Translations under genes and position numbers: made by a program
The notes under the pieces: model-generated
What the model saw: only the letters and a program-made list of their open reading frames with translations
What the model was told of the DNA's origin: nothing
Databases searched by the model: none
Assembly (NCBI GenBank): GCA_028277885.1
Contig: JANQFK010000023.1
Location: 1-64,000 of the forward strand
Direction of reading: 5' to 3'
Source of the DNA: Myxococcota bacterium
Lineage (GTDB): Bacteria > Myxococcota_A > UBA9160 > UBA6930
Length of the DNA stretch: 64,000 nucleotides
Part shown: piece after piece, positions 49,357 through 58,078 of the stretch
Position numbering within the stretch: position 1 is the stretch's first letter
Layout: each line of letters begins with the position of its first letter

Positions 49357-51531
49357 CTAGTGCATCGACACCGCGGCGCTCGACAGCAGGGCGGAGCAGA
49401 CCGCCTTGCCGACGGTGCGGGTGCGGTCCGCGCCGCAGGTGGCCGCGTCGCAGCCCAGGATCAGCTCGTCGATCAGTCCGTCGAGGATCGGCCGCACCTC
49501 GGCCCGGCTCGGCTGGTTGGCCACGTTCACGCCGGACATCCGGTCCACCAGCGGATCGATCAGCAGGTCGCGGCTGGCGGGCGTCCCGTAGGCCACGGTC
49601 GCGGGCTGGTCGAAGGGGAAGCCCGGGAAGAGGGCGCCGCGCAGGGCGGGCGTCTCGATCAGGGTGTCGCAGTACTCGAGGGAGAGCTTCGAGATCGCGA
49701 CCTGCTGGGACGAGGAGAAGGCGCGCAGGTCCACGCCGCCCGGCAGCTGCTGGGTCAGCTCGGCGAAGGCCGCCTGGGGACCGCTGGCGTTCGGGTCCAC
49801 GCCGGTCAGGATCGCCATGGTCTCGTTCACGCGCTCGAAGCTGCGCACGCCCTCGGTGGGCAGCGCCTCGCCGAACTCGCGGGGCGGCAGCGGGCCCGGC
49901 GGCGGCGGGACGATCGGGTTCTCGAACTCGCCCAGGTACTCGAAGTCGAGGGCGAAGACGTCGGAGTCGGGGCCGGCGTCCTTGGGGATCACCGAGCACT
50001 GCGGCGAGAGCTCCTGGCGCGTCGAGGTGATCTGGGCGTCGACGTTGACGAAGGCCTGGCCCGACACCGGGATCTGGCCGTTCACCACGATCCGCATGTT
50101 CGACAGGCGCAGGTTGGTGACGCCCGGCGAGATGAAGGTCGGGGTGCAGAAGAGGTAGCTGTACTCGTCGAGCTCGCTCACGACGAACTCGATGAAGGTG
50201 CCGGGGCCGGTCCACTGGCTCACGTCGAACCGGAAGACCAGGCGCTTGCCCACGCCGGCGTTGAAGTTCTGGGTGATCTGGGCGTCGGTGAGGGCGACGT
50301 CGTAGACCACGACCAGCTGGACGCGCCCCTCCCAGGGCCGGTTGCTCGAGGTCTCGTTGCCCAGCACGAAGTTGAACTCCGGGTCCCAGTTCCACAGCCG
50401 GGAGGCGGGCACCGGGTCCTCGTCGTCGGTCCAGCGGCCGTTCACGTAGATGCGGCGCCCGCGGTACTGGTCGTAGGTGACCACCACGTGCTGCTGGGTC
50501 GCCTGGAGGTCCTGCTCGGCGTCCGGCGTCTGCAGGGCCGGTCGGCCGTTGTCGTCGACCTCGGGCAGGATGGTGCGGTTGCGGAAGTTGTAGTTGTAGA
50601 GCACCTGGCCCAGGTGGAAGTTGCGCTGGCCCGTGCCCCGCGAGTAGCTGATGATCCGCGCCGGGCCCTCCTGGTCCACGTTGCCCGGGATCACCCAGGC
50701 CTCCACGGAGAACTGCTGGCTGCCGCCGTTGGGCTCGGCGATGCGGTCGAAGAGCTTCCGGCTCGATTCGCGGCTCGCCATGGCCCGACCCTCCTCGAAG
50801 GAGAGGCCGTAGTTGGACATCCACTCGACCGAGCCCTCGAGGGCGAGGTCCATGGCGGGGTCCACGCCGCTGGTGTCCGCGGCCACGGTGCCCTCGCCCT
50901 CCTTGAACTCGTAGAGGGCGATGACGTTGTCGCGGTAGCGCTCCTGGCCCTCGTCCTCGAAGCCGTCGGAGAAGCCCAGGCTGTTGCTCACGATGCCCGC
51001 CACCGTGGTGCCGCCGCCGCCGAAGTCGACCATGTCGGCCCAGGCCTGGATGGCGGCCTGCATCTGGGCGCCGTCCATGACGCAGTTGCTCCAGCAGTGG
51101 TGGAAGTCGGCCACCAGCCGGCGGACCAGGCGCGACTGCTCGGGGTTGCCGAGGTTGACCTTCTGGTTGTCCACCACGGCCGCGTAGGCGACGGCGGCGT
51201 CGGCGTTGGCGATGTGGGGCGTGCCGGGCCCGGAGCCCGCGTGGCAGTCCACGCAGTTGTCCCGCAGGATGGGATGCACGGTCTGGGAGAAGGCGGTGAT
51301 GTTCTCCTCGGTGGTGGCGCCGCCGCCGGTGCCGCCCGGATCACCCGGGGTGTTGGGCAGGCCGCCGCTGGTGACGACGCCCCCGAGGTTGCTGCTGCTC
51401 CCGCCGCCGTAGTCGCCGCAGGCGGTGCCGAGGGCGGCGAAGGCGACCAGGCAGAGCACGGGCCCGAGTCGCCCATGGGCGCGCTGCCCGCGAGGGGAAC
51501 GATGCGACGACGAGTTCGTACCCTTGGCCAT
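49357..51531 (-). CDS. Lipoprotein with c-type haem motif and LamG domain
   Basis: The 724-residue lipoprotein (lipobox AALGTAC near residue 38) has one CVDCHAG haem motif in a DUF1588/cytochrome-like start (HPILRDNCVDCHAG). A LamG/concanavalin-type sandwich follows (VIALYEFKEGEGTVAADTSG, FSVEAWVIPGNVDQEGPARIISYS, VVVTYDQYRGRRIYVNG). A helical end carries VCSALLSSAAVSMH. It is anchored at the membrane and could bind carbohydrate or protein while passing electrons, which is inference. The start ATG follows AGGAGCTGGAGC. Confidence 0.8.
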   Translation of the reverse strand: MAKGTNSSSHRSPRGQRAHGRLGPVLCLVAFAALGTACGDYGGGSSSNLGGVVTSGGLPNTPGDPGGTGGGATTEENITAFSQTVHPILRDNCVDCHAGSGPGTPHIANADAAVAYAAVVDNQKVNLGNPEQSRLVRRLVADFHHCWSNCVMDGAQMQAAIQAWADMVDFGGGGTTVAGIVSNSLGFSDGFEDEGQERYRDNVIALYEFKEGEGTVAADTSGVDPAMDLALEGSVEWMSNYGLSFEEGRAMASRESSRKLFDRIAEPNGGSQQFSVEAWVIPGNVDQEGPARIISYSRGTGQRNFHLGQVLYNYNFRNRTILPEVDDNGRPALQTPDAEQDLQATQQHVVVTYDQYRGRRIYVNGRWTDDEDPVPASRLWNWDPEFNFVLGNETSSNRPWEGRVQLVVVYDVALTDAQITQNFNAGVGKRLVFRFDVSQWTGPGTFIEFVVSELDEYSYLFCTPTFISPGVTNLRLSNMRIVVNGQIPVSGQAFVNVDAQITSTRQELSPQCSVIPKDAGPDSDVFALDFEYLGEFENPIVPPPPGPLPPREFGEALPTEGVRSFERVNETMAILTGVDPNASGPQAAFAELTQQLPGGVDLRAFSSSQQVAISKLSLEYCDTLIETPALRGALFPGFPFDQPATVAYGTPASRDLLIDPLVDRMSGVNVANQPSRAEVRPILDGLIDELILGCDAATCGADRTRTVGKAVCSALLSSAAVSMH

Positions 51532-51556
51532 GCTCCAGCTCCTCGCTCCCTGTGAG

Positions 51557-51578
51557 GGTCCGATCCCGCGATCGGACC
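51557..51578. promoter_or_regulatory. Perfect hairpin between two genes of the exported haem set
   Basis: GGTCCGATC pairs with GATCGGACC around CCGC, 26 bases upstream of the LamG gene start. It may be an attenuator or a processing site between the genes. Confidence 0.45.
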
Positions 51579-51638
51579 GGGAGGCGTTCGGGATGCGGCC
51601 GGTCCCGCGGTGGGATCCGGCCCCGGACCGACTCCGGC

Positions 51639-52835
51639 TCAGCTCCCCATGCAATGGACGGCGCTCTCCGCGAACACGCGGCGCAGGCTGTATCCCTGGG
51701 CCTCGAAGACGTCCGCGATGCGTTCGATCTCGGCGGCGTCCTCGGGCGAGTTCGGCGGTCGGAAGCACACGTGCTCGAACACCTGCTCGACCTGGCAGAC
51801 GGAGAAGGCGCGGCTCATGGCCAGCTCCTCCCCGAGCCCCTTCGCTCCGAACCCGCCGGCCTCGGCGCGCCGCCAGCCCAGGTTCGCGTTGGGCCCGGTG
51901 CGCCAGTAGTTGTCCCAGCGGTTGTCGACGGTGACGTAGCCGAAGGGGAAGGTGTTGGCGTTGATGAGGTGCTTGGGCTGCACCAGGCCCGGCGTGTGGA
52001 TCACGCGGCCCTGGTCCGAGTCCCATTCGAAGTACGCGAAGGCTCCGGCCACGGCGTCCATCCCCGAGTGGCAGCCCGTGCAGTGGTTCTGGAAGATCGA
52101 GCTGTCCCCGCCCGGGCTTCGGCTCACGTCCTGCCGGATCCGGTCCACGGGCCGGCTGATGTCCTTCAGCTGCTCCATGTCGCGGCACAGGAAGTTCATG
52201 GACAGGAACCGGAACATGCGCCGGTTCGTGCCCGCGCTGAAGAAGGCCTCGCCGGCCGCCCGGGTGGTGATGACGCCGGCGGCGGCGTCCTCGCTCAGCT
52301 GGGAGCCGGGCAGGGTGGACTGGGGCACCGGCACCAGCAGCGCCGGGTCCGAGAGATCGACCCGCTGCTGCTCGAGCTGCCGGTAGTGCTCGTTGCTGGT
52401 GTGGGAGTAGGGGGCCGAGACCACGCCCGGGGCTCCCACGTAGACGACGTCGGCGCTGAGGACGTCGGTCCAGGGCCGGTCGTCCCGGACGATCCCGATG
52501 GCCGTGGCGGTGTAGTCGTTGAGCTCGGCGAAGACGCTCTGCTCCTGGTTGGTCCAGGGCGTGAAGAAGTTCTTCAGCGACGTCGTGTAGAAGGCGCGGT
52601 TGGCGAGGGCGAGGTCGGCGGCGCCGAGCGCGTCCCCCGAGCCGATCAGGCCCGCCATGGCGTCGAGGACGCCCGCCGTCGGCGGCACTCCGGCCAGACG
52701 GTCGTGCATCCGCTTCGCCTGCTCCCGGGGCCCCGCCCAGCCCGGCGCCGCCACCAGGCAGACGGCCCCGAGAAGGGTGAGCACCGCACCTCGCACGCGG
52801 CCGAGATTCCCGATCGAGAACGTCCGTCGACTCAT
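51639..52835 (-). CDS. Exported single-haem cytochrome-like protein
   Basis: The 398-residue protein has a signal peptide (RGAVLTLLGAVCLVAAPGWA). A helical body follows, then the haem motif NHCTGCHSGMDAVAGAFAYFEWD, preceded by MNFLCRDMEQLKD, as in DUF1585/DUF1592-type proteins. A second redox centre is not evident. It is first in the exported three-gene set, and its start is 250 bases from the divergent dsbD. It may hand electrons to the LamG lipoprotein. Confidence 0.75.
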   Translation of the reverse strand: MSRRTFSIGNLGRVRGAVLTLLGAVCLVAAPGWAGPREQAKRMHDRLAGVPPTAGVLDAMAGLIGSGDALGAADLALANRAFYTTSLKNFFTPWTNQEQSVFAELNDYTATAIGIVRDDRPWTDVLSADVVYVGAPGVVSAPYSHTSNEHYRQLEQQRVDLSDPALLVPVPQSTLPGSQLSEDAAAGVITTRAAGEAFFSAGTNRRMFRFLSMNFLCRDMEQLKDISRPVDRIRQDVSRSPGGDSSIFQNHCTGCHSGMDAVAGAFAYFEWDSDQGRVIHTPGLVQPKHLINANTFPFGYVTVDNRWDNYWRTGPNANLGWRRAEAGGFGAKGLGEELAMSRAFSVCQVEQVFEHVCFRPPNSPEDAAEIERIADVFEAQGYSLRRVFAESAVHCMGS

Positions 52836-53085
52836 CTCGAGTGCCCCCGTTGGCTCCTTCAGTCGTGCATTGCATCGACCGGGCGTGGTTGCATCGCCGT
52901 GGGCCCTGTCACCGCAACGCAGAACGGCGTCGGAAACGCGCGGCTGGCGCCCGAGCTGCCCAGCACGCGCTGTGGTTCTGCCGTCGGCGCGCGCCCCACG
53001 AGGCGCACACGGGTTGCGTCTCCACCGTCGGCGTGGGGGACCTGGATCACGTTCGGGCGCTCCACCCAGCGTCGATGAGACGCCC

Positions 53086-54954
53086 ATGAAGCGAGTCGCG
53101 GCCGCGTCCACCCTCGCCGCACTGCTGTCGGTCTCCCTCCTCGCGGGCGTCGCCGGGGCCGGCGTCGCGGTCCCCGAGGGCGCCCTCGCCCGGGGCGCCT
53201 GGGACGGCGAGGAGCCGCGGGTGGAGGCGCGGCTGCTGGTGCACCCCGATGACGCGGCCGGCGGCGAGCTGCGCGCGGGCGTGCTCTTCGACATCGCTCC
53301 GGGCTGGCACATCTACGCCCGCGATCCCGGCGACACCGGGCTGCCGACGCGCATCACCTGGGACGTCGCCGGCCGGGCGGGGCCCCTCGCCTGGCCCGAG
53401 CCGCGCTCCTACCGCGAGGGCGAGGACGCCCTCGTGACCTTCGGCTACGAGGAGCGCGTGCTGCTGGCGAGCGTGCTGGAGCTGGAGCCCGGCGCGTCGA
53501 CCTCGATCCGGGCCCGGGTGGACGCCCTCGCGTGCGCGGAGAAGTGCATCCCGGTGGAGCTCGAGCTGGTGCGCGACCTCGCCGCCGGGGAGCCGGCGGC
53601 TGCCGACCCGGTGCGGGCGCTGTTCGCCGAGGCCGCCGCCGCGGTGCCCGGCCCGCCGACCGCCGCACCCGCGGAAGGCGGAGCCGGAGGGCTGCTCGCG
53701 CTCCTCGGCCTCGCCCTCCTGGGCGGCCTGATCCTGAACGCCATGCCCTGCGTGCTGCCGGTCCTCGCCATCAAGGTGTTCGCCATCGCCGAGCTCGCCC
53801 AGCGCGATCGCGCCGAGGTGGCGCGCCACGGCGTCGCCTACCTGGCGGGCGTCGAGCTGAGCCTCCTGGCCCTGGCGACGGTGGTGGTCGCACTGCGCGG
53901 CGTGGGGGTCTCCCTCGGCTGGGGCTTCCAGTTCCAGGAGCCGCTCTTCATCCTGGCGGTGTGCGCCGTGGTGCTGCTCTTCGCGCTGAACCTGCTCGGC
54001 GCGTTCGAGATCGGCTTCGACCCCGGACGCCTGGCGGGGGTCGGGGCCCAGGCGACGGGGGCGCGGCGCAGCTTCTTCGAGGGGCTGCTCGCCGTCACCC
54101 TGGCGACCCCCTGCTCGGCCCCCTTCCTGGGCACCGCGGTGGGCTTCGCCTTCGCGGGCACGCCCGGCCTGATCTTCGCGGTGTTCGGCTGCATCGGCCT
54201 GGGCCTCGCGGCGCCGTTCCTGGTCGTGAGCCTGGTGCCCGCCGGATCGCGATGGGTGCCGCGCTCCGGGCCGTGGATGCTCCACGTGCGTGCGCTGCTG
54301 GGCTTCGCGCTGCTCGCCACCCTCGTGTGGCTGCTCTGGGTGCTCGGCCGCGTCACGGGCGTCGAGGGCCTCGTCCTCGCCCTCGCGGTGCTCTGGCTGC
54401 TGGGCCTCGGCGCGTGGCTCTTCGGACGCTTCCAGGAGCACGGGCGTGCCCTGGCGGGGCGCGTCGTGGTCCTGGCGGCGCTGGCGCTGCTGGCCGTCGC
54501 CACCAACACCGTCTCGCTGAGCGAGGCGCCCGGACGGGACGCCGGCCCCGTCTTCGCGGGGCAGCAGGACTACCGGCGGGAGGGCGTGCAGGCCGCGCGC
54601 TCCGCGGGCCGTCCGGCCTTCGTCTACTTCACCGCGGACTGGTGCCTCACCTGCAAGGCGAACGAGCGCCTCGTGCTGCGCGACCCCGCCGTGCAGGCCG
54701 CCCTGGCGGCCCACGACGTCGCGGTGTTCCGGGCCGACTGGACGCGACGCGACGACGCGATCCGCGCCGAGCTGGCGCGCTTCGGCCGCGCCGGGGTGCC
54801 GCTCTACGTCCTCCACGGAGCCGGGCCCGACGCCGAGCCGCGCGTGCTCCCCGAGCTGCTGACGAAGGGCCTGCTCCTCGCCGCCCTCGAGGAGCTCGAC
54901 GCACCGGATGCGCAGCCCCTCGAGGGTCTGCAGGCCGCTCGCGCACTGCGGTGA
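53086..54954 (+). CDS. dsbD: Thiol:disulfide interchange protein DsbD
   Basis: The 622-residue protein has the full DsbD layout. There is a signal peptide, a periplasmic immunoglobulin-like domain with ALACAEKCIPVELEL, and eight or nine membrane helices with the redox pair NAMPCVLPVLAIKVF and LATPCSAPFLGTAVGF. It ends with a C-terminal thioredoxin domain, YFTADWCLTCKANERL. It passes electrons from cytoplasmic thioredoxin to periplasmic proteins. It begins the run that includes the TlpA-like protein (55036) and ApbE. Confidence 0.93.
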   Translation: MKRVAAASTLAALLSVSLLAGVAGAGVAVPEGALARGAWDGEEPRVEARLLVHPDDAAGGELRAGVLFDIAPGWHIYARDPGDTGLPTRITWDVAGRAGPLAWPEPRSYREGEDALVTFGYEERVLLASVLELEPGASTSIRARVDALACAEKCIPVELELVRDLAAGEPAAADPVRALFAEAAAAVPGPPTAAPAEGGAGGLLALLGLALLGGLILNAMPCVLPVLAIKVFAIAELAQRDRAEVARHGVAYLAGVELSLLALATVVVALRGVGVSLGWGFQFQEPLFILAVCAVVLLFALNLLGAFEIGFDPGRLAGVGAQATGARRSFFEGLLAVTLATPCSAPFLGTAVGFAFAGTPGLIFAVFGCIGLGLAAPFLVVSLVPAGSRWVPRSGPWMLHVRALLGFALLATLVWLLWVLGRVTGVEGLVLALAVLWLLGLGAWLFGRFQEHGRALAGRVVVLAALALLAVATNTVSLSEAPGRDAGPVFAGQQDYRREGVQAARSAGRPAFVYFTADWCLTCKANERLVLRDPAVQAALAAHDVAVFRADWTRRDDAIRAELARFGRAGVPLYVLHGAGPDAEPRVLPELLTKGLLLAALEELDAPDAQPLEGLQAARALR

Positions 54955-55035
54955 GGGCTGTCACACGCGCCCGACCGGAGTCGCCGATGCAACGTCCGCA
55001 TGATGGCCAGCGGGAGGGGAACGAGGAGGCTCTCG

Positions 55036-55593
55036 ATGATCCAGCCGGGCCCTGTCCACCCTCGAGCGCGGGTCGTCCTGCGCAGGTTCCGCGCAACCGC
55101 CGGCATCGCGCTCGCACTGGCCCTGGCCGGGGTGCCGGGCGCCGCCGCGGCCCTCGACGCCGGAGCCCAGGCGCCCCCGCTCTCCGCCCCGAAGCTGACC
55201 GGGCCGGGCAAGGTGTCCCTCGAGCAGTACCGGGGCAAGGTGGTGTACGTCGACTTCTGGGCCTCGTGGTGCGCGCCCTGCGTGACCGGGATGCCGCTCA
55301 TCGACGAGCTGCGCAAGGAGTTCGACCCGGAGGACTTCGCGGTGGTCGGCGTGAACGTCGACGGCGAGCCGCGCCGCGCCCGCCGGCTTCTCGAGCGCCG
55401 GCCCGTGGGCTACCCGAGCGTCTCGGACCCGAGCGGACGGCTGCCCGAGCGCTTCGGCCTCGAGACCATGCCGACCTCCTACCTGATCGATCGCGACGGC
55501 GTGGTCCGCTACGTGCACGAGGGCTTCCGCAAGAGCGACGTCGAGGTGCTGCGGGGCAAGATCCGCGGCCTGGTCGGCAAGGGGGACCGCTAG
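55036..55593 (+). CDS. TlpA-like periplasmic thioredoxin
   Basis: The 185-residue protein has a signal anchor (ATAGIALALALAGVPGAAAA) and a TlpA/ResA domain: KVVYVDFWASWCAPCVTGMPLIDEL (WCAPC active site) and the cis-Pro loop FGLETMPTSYLIDRDGVVRYVH. It is probably kept reduced by the DsbD encoded just before it, and reduces a periplasmic target. I chose ATG 55036, with GAGGAGG 6 bases upstream, over ATG 55000. Confidence 0.88.
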   Translation: MIQPGPVHPRARVVLRRFRATAGIALALALAGVPGAAAALDAGAQAPPLSAPKLTGPGKVSLEQYRGKVVYVDFWASWCAPCVTGMPLIDELRKEFDPEDFAVVGVNVDGEPRRARRLLERRPVGYPSVSDPSGRLPERFGLETMPTSYLIDRDGVVRYVHEGFRKSDVEVLRGKIRGLVGKGDR

Positions 55594-55595
55594 CC

Positions 55596-55808
55596 ATGGC
55601 GCGACGCCTGTCCGTCCTGGTCGTGGCGGCCGGGATCGCCTTCGGCTGCGCTCCCCTCAAGCCCTGGGAGCGCGAGGTGCTGGCCCGGCCCGACATGGCC
55701 TGGGACCCGGACCCCCTCGAGGCGGCCCACCGCAGCCACATCTTCTTCAGCAAGGAGGCTGCGCTCGCCGGCGGCGGGGCCGGGGGCGGCGGCTGCGGGT
55801 GCAACTGA
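55596..55808 (+). CDS. DUF4266 lipoprotein
   Basis: The 70-residue lipoprotein (lipobox IAFGC) has the compact DUF4266 signature: PLKPWEREVLARPDMAWDPDPLEAAHRSHIFFSKEA. The Gly-rich end GGGAGGGGCGCN is exactly typical of the family, and the two terminal cysteines look metal- or redox-ready. DUF4266 genes are found beside DUF3570. The function is unknown. The gene starts 2 bases after the TlpA-like stop and ends 7 bases before DUF3570. Confidence 0.9.
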   Translation: MARRLSVLVVAAGIAFGCAPLKPWEREVLARPDMAWDPDPLEAAHRSHIFFSKEAALAGGGAGGGGCGCN

Positions 55809-55815
55809 GCCTCCC

Positions 55816-57093
55816 ATGAAGCGATCCCAGAGACCGAACAACCGCGCCCTGCGGCGCGCCGCCCGACGTCTCGCCCGACGCGGACGCGCGGCTCCCCGCC
55901 GCGGCCCGGTGCTCGCCGCCCTCACCTCGAGCGCCCTGGCGCTGCCGGGAGTGGTCGGCAGCGCCCGGGCCGACACCCCCGTGGACCGCTGGGCGGTGGA
56001 CTTCGCCACCTCCTACTACGCCGAGAACGACATCGAGGACGACAAGGTCTCGGCCGGCGACACGGGGCGCTACGAGATCCTGACCCAGCAGCTGCGCATC
56101 ACGGCTCCCGTCACGGACCGCAGCGACTTCTCCGTCGACCTCCAGTACGAGACCATGAGCGGCGCCACGCCCTGGTTCGTCGAGCCCGACGCCAACGGCG
56201 ATCCCGTCCAGGTGATGACCGGCGCCTCGGTGGAGGAGACCCGCACCGACGTCCTCGCCACGGGCAGCTACTACTTCGACAACTGGAAGACCTCGCTCTC
56301 CGGCGGCGTCTCCACCGAGAACGACTACTTCGCGGTGAACGGCGGCTTCGAGGCCGAGACCCACTTCAACGAGAAGAACACCACCCTGGCGGCGGGCTTC
56401 GGCTTCTCCCTCGACGAGATCGAGCCCACCGACGCCGAGCTGTTCTCGACCCGGGTGAGCTCCGAGGAGAAGCAGAGCTACTCGGCCTTCGTCTCCCTCT
56501 CCCAGATCCTCACCCGCCACTCGGCGATCCAGAGCAGCCTCTCCTACCAGACCTCCACCGGGTTCCTCTCGGACCCCTACAAGCTGGTCTCCGTGAACGG
56601 AGTGAACCTCGCCGACACGCGCCCCGACGACCGGCACCAGCTCGCCTGGCTGACGCGCTACCGGCACCACTTCGCCCGCACCGACTCGACCCTCCACGCC
56701 GACTACCGCTTCTCCATCGACGACTGGGGGATCCACGCCCACATGCTCGAGCTCGCCTGGTACCAGACCCTGTGGGAGCGCATCCGGATCACGCCGTCCC
56801 TGCGCTACTACAGCCAGAGCCAGGCGGACTTCTACGCGCCGTTCTTCCTGGCCGCGCCCTCGGACGGGCTCTTCTCGAGCGACTACCGCCTGTCGCCCTA
56901 CGGCGCGCTCTCGGCCAAGGTGCGCGCCGAGACGCTCCTGCGCGACGGTCCCTTCCACACCAGCTGGCGCCTGGGCTTCGTGTGGGAGCGCTACCTGAGC
57001 GACGCCGACTGGGCGATCAAGTCCGTGGACGTCGAGAACCCCGGCCTGGTCGACTTCAACATCTTCACCTTCAACCTGTCGGCGAGGTTCTGA
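55816..57093 (+). CDS. DUF3570 outer-membrane barrel with flavinylation-like motifs
   Basis: The 425-residue product has a long basic N-terminus, then a signal-like ALTSSALALPGVVGSARA, and a barrel of alternating strands to the final FNLSARF, as in DUF3570 proteins. It contains MSGATPWF (SGAT at residues 115-118) and VMTGASVEETRTD (TGAS at 135-138). Both fit the S/T-G-A-S/T sequence that ApbE modifies with FMN. The next gene is apbE, so the barrel or its loops may be flavinylated, which would be new for this family. Otherwise the role is unknown. Confidence 0.85.
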   Translation: MKRSQRPNNRALRRAARRLARRGRAAPRRGPVLAALTSSALALPGVVGSARADTPVDRWAVDFATSYYAENDIEDDKVSAGDTGRYEILTQQLRITAPVTDRSDFSVDLQYETMSGATPWFVEPDANGDPVQVMTGASVEETRTDVLATGSYYFDNWKTSLSGGVSTENDYFAVNGGFEAETHFNEKNTTLAAGFGFSLDEIEPTDAELFSTRVSSEEKQSYSAFVSLSQILTRHSAIQSSLSYQTSTGFLSDPYKLVSVNGVNLADTRPDDRHQLAWLTRYRHHFARTDSTLHADYRFSIDDWGIHAHMLELAWYQTLWERIRITPSLRYYSQSQADFYAPFFLAAPSDGLFSSDYRLSPYGALSAKVRAETLLRDGPFHTSWRLGFVWERYLSDADWAIKSVDVENPGLVDFNIFTFNLSARF

Positions 57094-57094
57094 G

Positions 57095-58015
57095 GTGGGG
57101 CGCTTCGTCCATCGCTTCAAGGCGATGGGAAGCCCCTGCGAGATCCAGCTCCACGCCGCCGGGAGCCGGGACGTGGAGCCCGTGGCGCGGGCGGCCGCCG
57201 CCGAGGTGGCTCGCCTAGAGCGCAAGTACTCGCGCTACCGCGAGGACAGCCTCGCCTCGCTCGTCAACCGCAGCGCGGGTGACGCCGCGGGGGTCGAGGT
57301 GGACGAGGAGACGGCGGGGCTGCTCGACTACGCGGACCAGAGCTGGCGCCAGAGCGACGGCCTCTTCGACGTCACCTCGGGCGTGCTGCGCCGGGTCTGG
57401 AAGCTGGCGAGCGGCCGGGTACCCAGCGCCGAGGAGGTCGAGGCGGTGCTGGCGGACGTGGGCTGGGACCGCGTGCACTGGCGGCGGCCCCGCATCGCGC
57501 TGCCCCGGCCGGGCATGGAGATCGACTTCGGCGGCTACGTGAAGGAGTACGCGGCGGACCGCGCCGCGGAGCTGTGTCGGCGCCGGGGCGTGGGCCACGG
57601 CCTGGTGAACCTGGGCGGCGACCTCGCCCTCGTGGGCCCCCATCCCGACGGCACGCCCTGGCGCGTCGGCGTGGCGGACCCGAGGAGCCGCGGCGGCGTG
57701 CTCGCCTGCATCGGGCTCACGGCCGGCGCCATCGCGAGCAGCGGCGACGCGGAGCGCTGCATGGTGGTGGACGGGCGCCGCTACGGCCACATCCTCGACC
57801 CGCGCACGGGCTGGCCCGTGGAGGGCCTGGCGAGCGTGAGCGTGGTGGCGAGCCACTGCCTGGTCGCGGGCACGCTCTCCACCATCGCGATGCTGAAGGG
57901 CGTGGAGGCCGGGCCCGCCTGGCTCGACGAGCTCGGGCTGCCGACCCTGCGCGTGGGGCCGGCGGGGGAGCTGAGCGGAAGCCTCGGTCCGGCGGCCCCG
58001 GCGGCCGCCGCCTAG
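57095..58015 (+). CDS. apbE: FAD:protein FMN transferase ApbE
   Basis: The 306-residue protein is ApbE, which moves FMN from FAD onto Thr/Ser of target proteins in the periplasm. It shows HRFKAMGSPCEIQLHA, VARLERKYSRYREDSLASLVNRSAG, GGYVKEYAADRAAELCRRRG, GLVNLGGDLALVG and TAGAIASSGDAERCMVVDGRRYGHILDPRTGWPV for the Mg2+ and FAD sites. No signal peptide is visible, so it could be cytoplasmic or anchored by another route. It starts with GTG 1 base after the DUF3570 stop, and it ends at a copy of the 62-bp double hairpin. Confidence 0.93.
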   Translation: MGRFVHRFKAMGSPCEIQLHAAGSRDVEPVARAAAAEVARLERKYSRYREDSLASLVNRSAGDAAGVEVDEETAGLLDYADQSWRQSDGLFDVTSGVLRRVWKLASGRVPSAEEVEAVLADVGWDRVHWRRPRIALPRPGMEIDFGGYVKEYAADRAAELCRRRGVGHGLVNLGGDLALVGPHPDGTPWRVGVADPRSRGGVLACIGLTAGAIASSGDAERCMVVDGRRYGHILDPRTGWPVEGLASVSVVASHCLVAGTLSTIAMLKGVEAGPAWLDELGLPTLRVGPAGELSGSLGPAAPAAAA

Positions 58016-58016
58016 C

Positions 58017-58078
58017 AGGCCGACCGGGGATGGGTCGGCCTTCGCCGCTCGGCGAGCCCGCCGGGCGGGCTCCGCTAG
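58017..58078. repeat. 62-bp double-hairpin element, copy B (bidirectional terminator)
   Basis: This is the same length as copy A (9304-9365) and about 80 percent identical. The first hairpin pairs AGGCCGACC with GGTCGGCCT across GGGGATG, and the second pairs GAGCCCGCC with GGCGGGCTC. Again the gap is between two convergent genes, and the last CTAG holds the TAG of the minus-strand gene. Confidence 0.65.
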
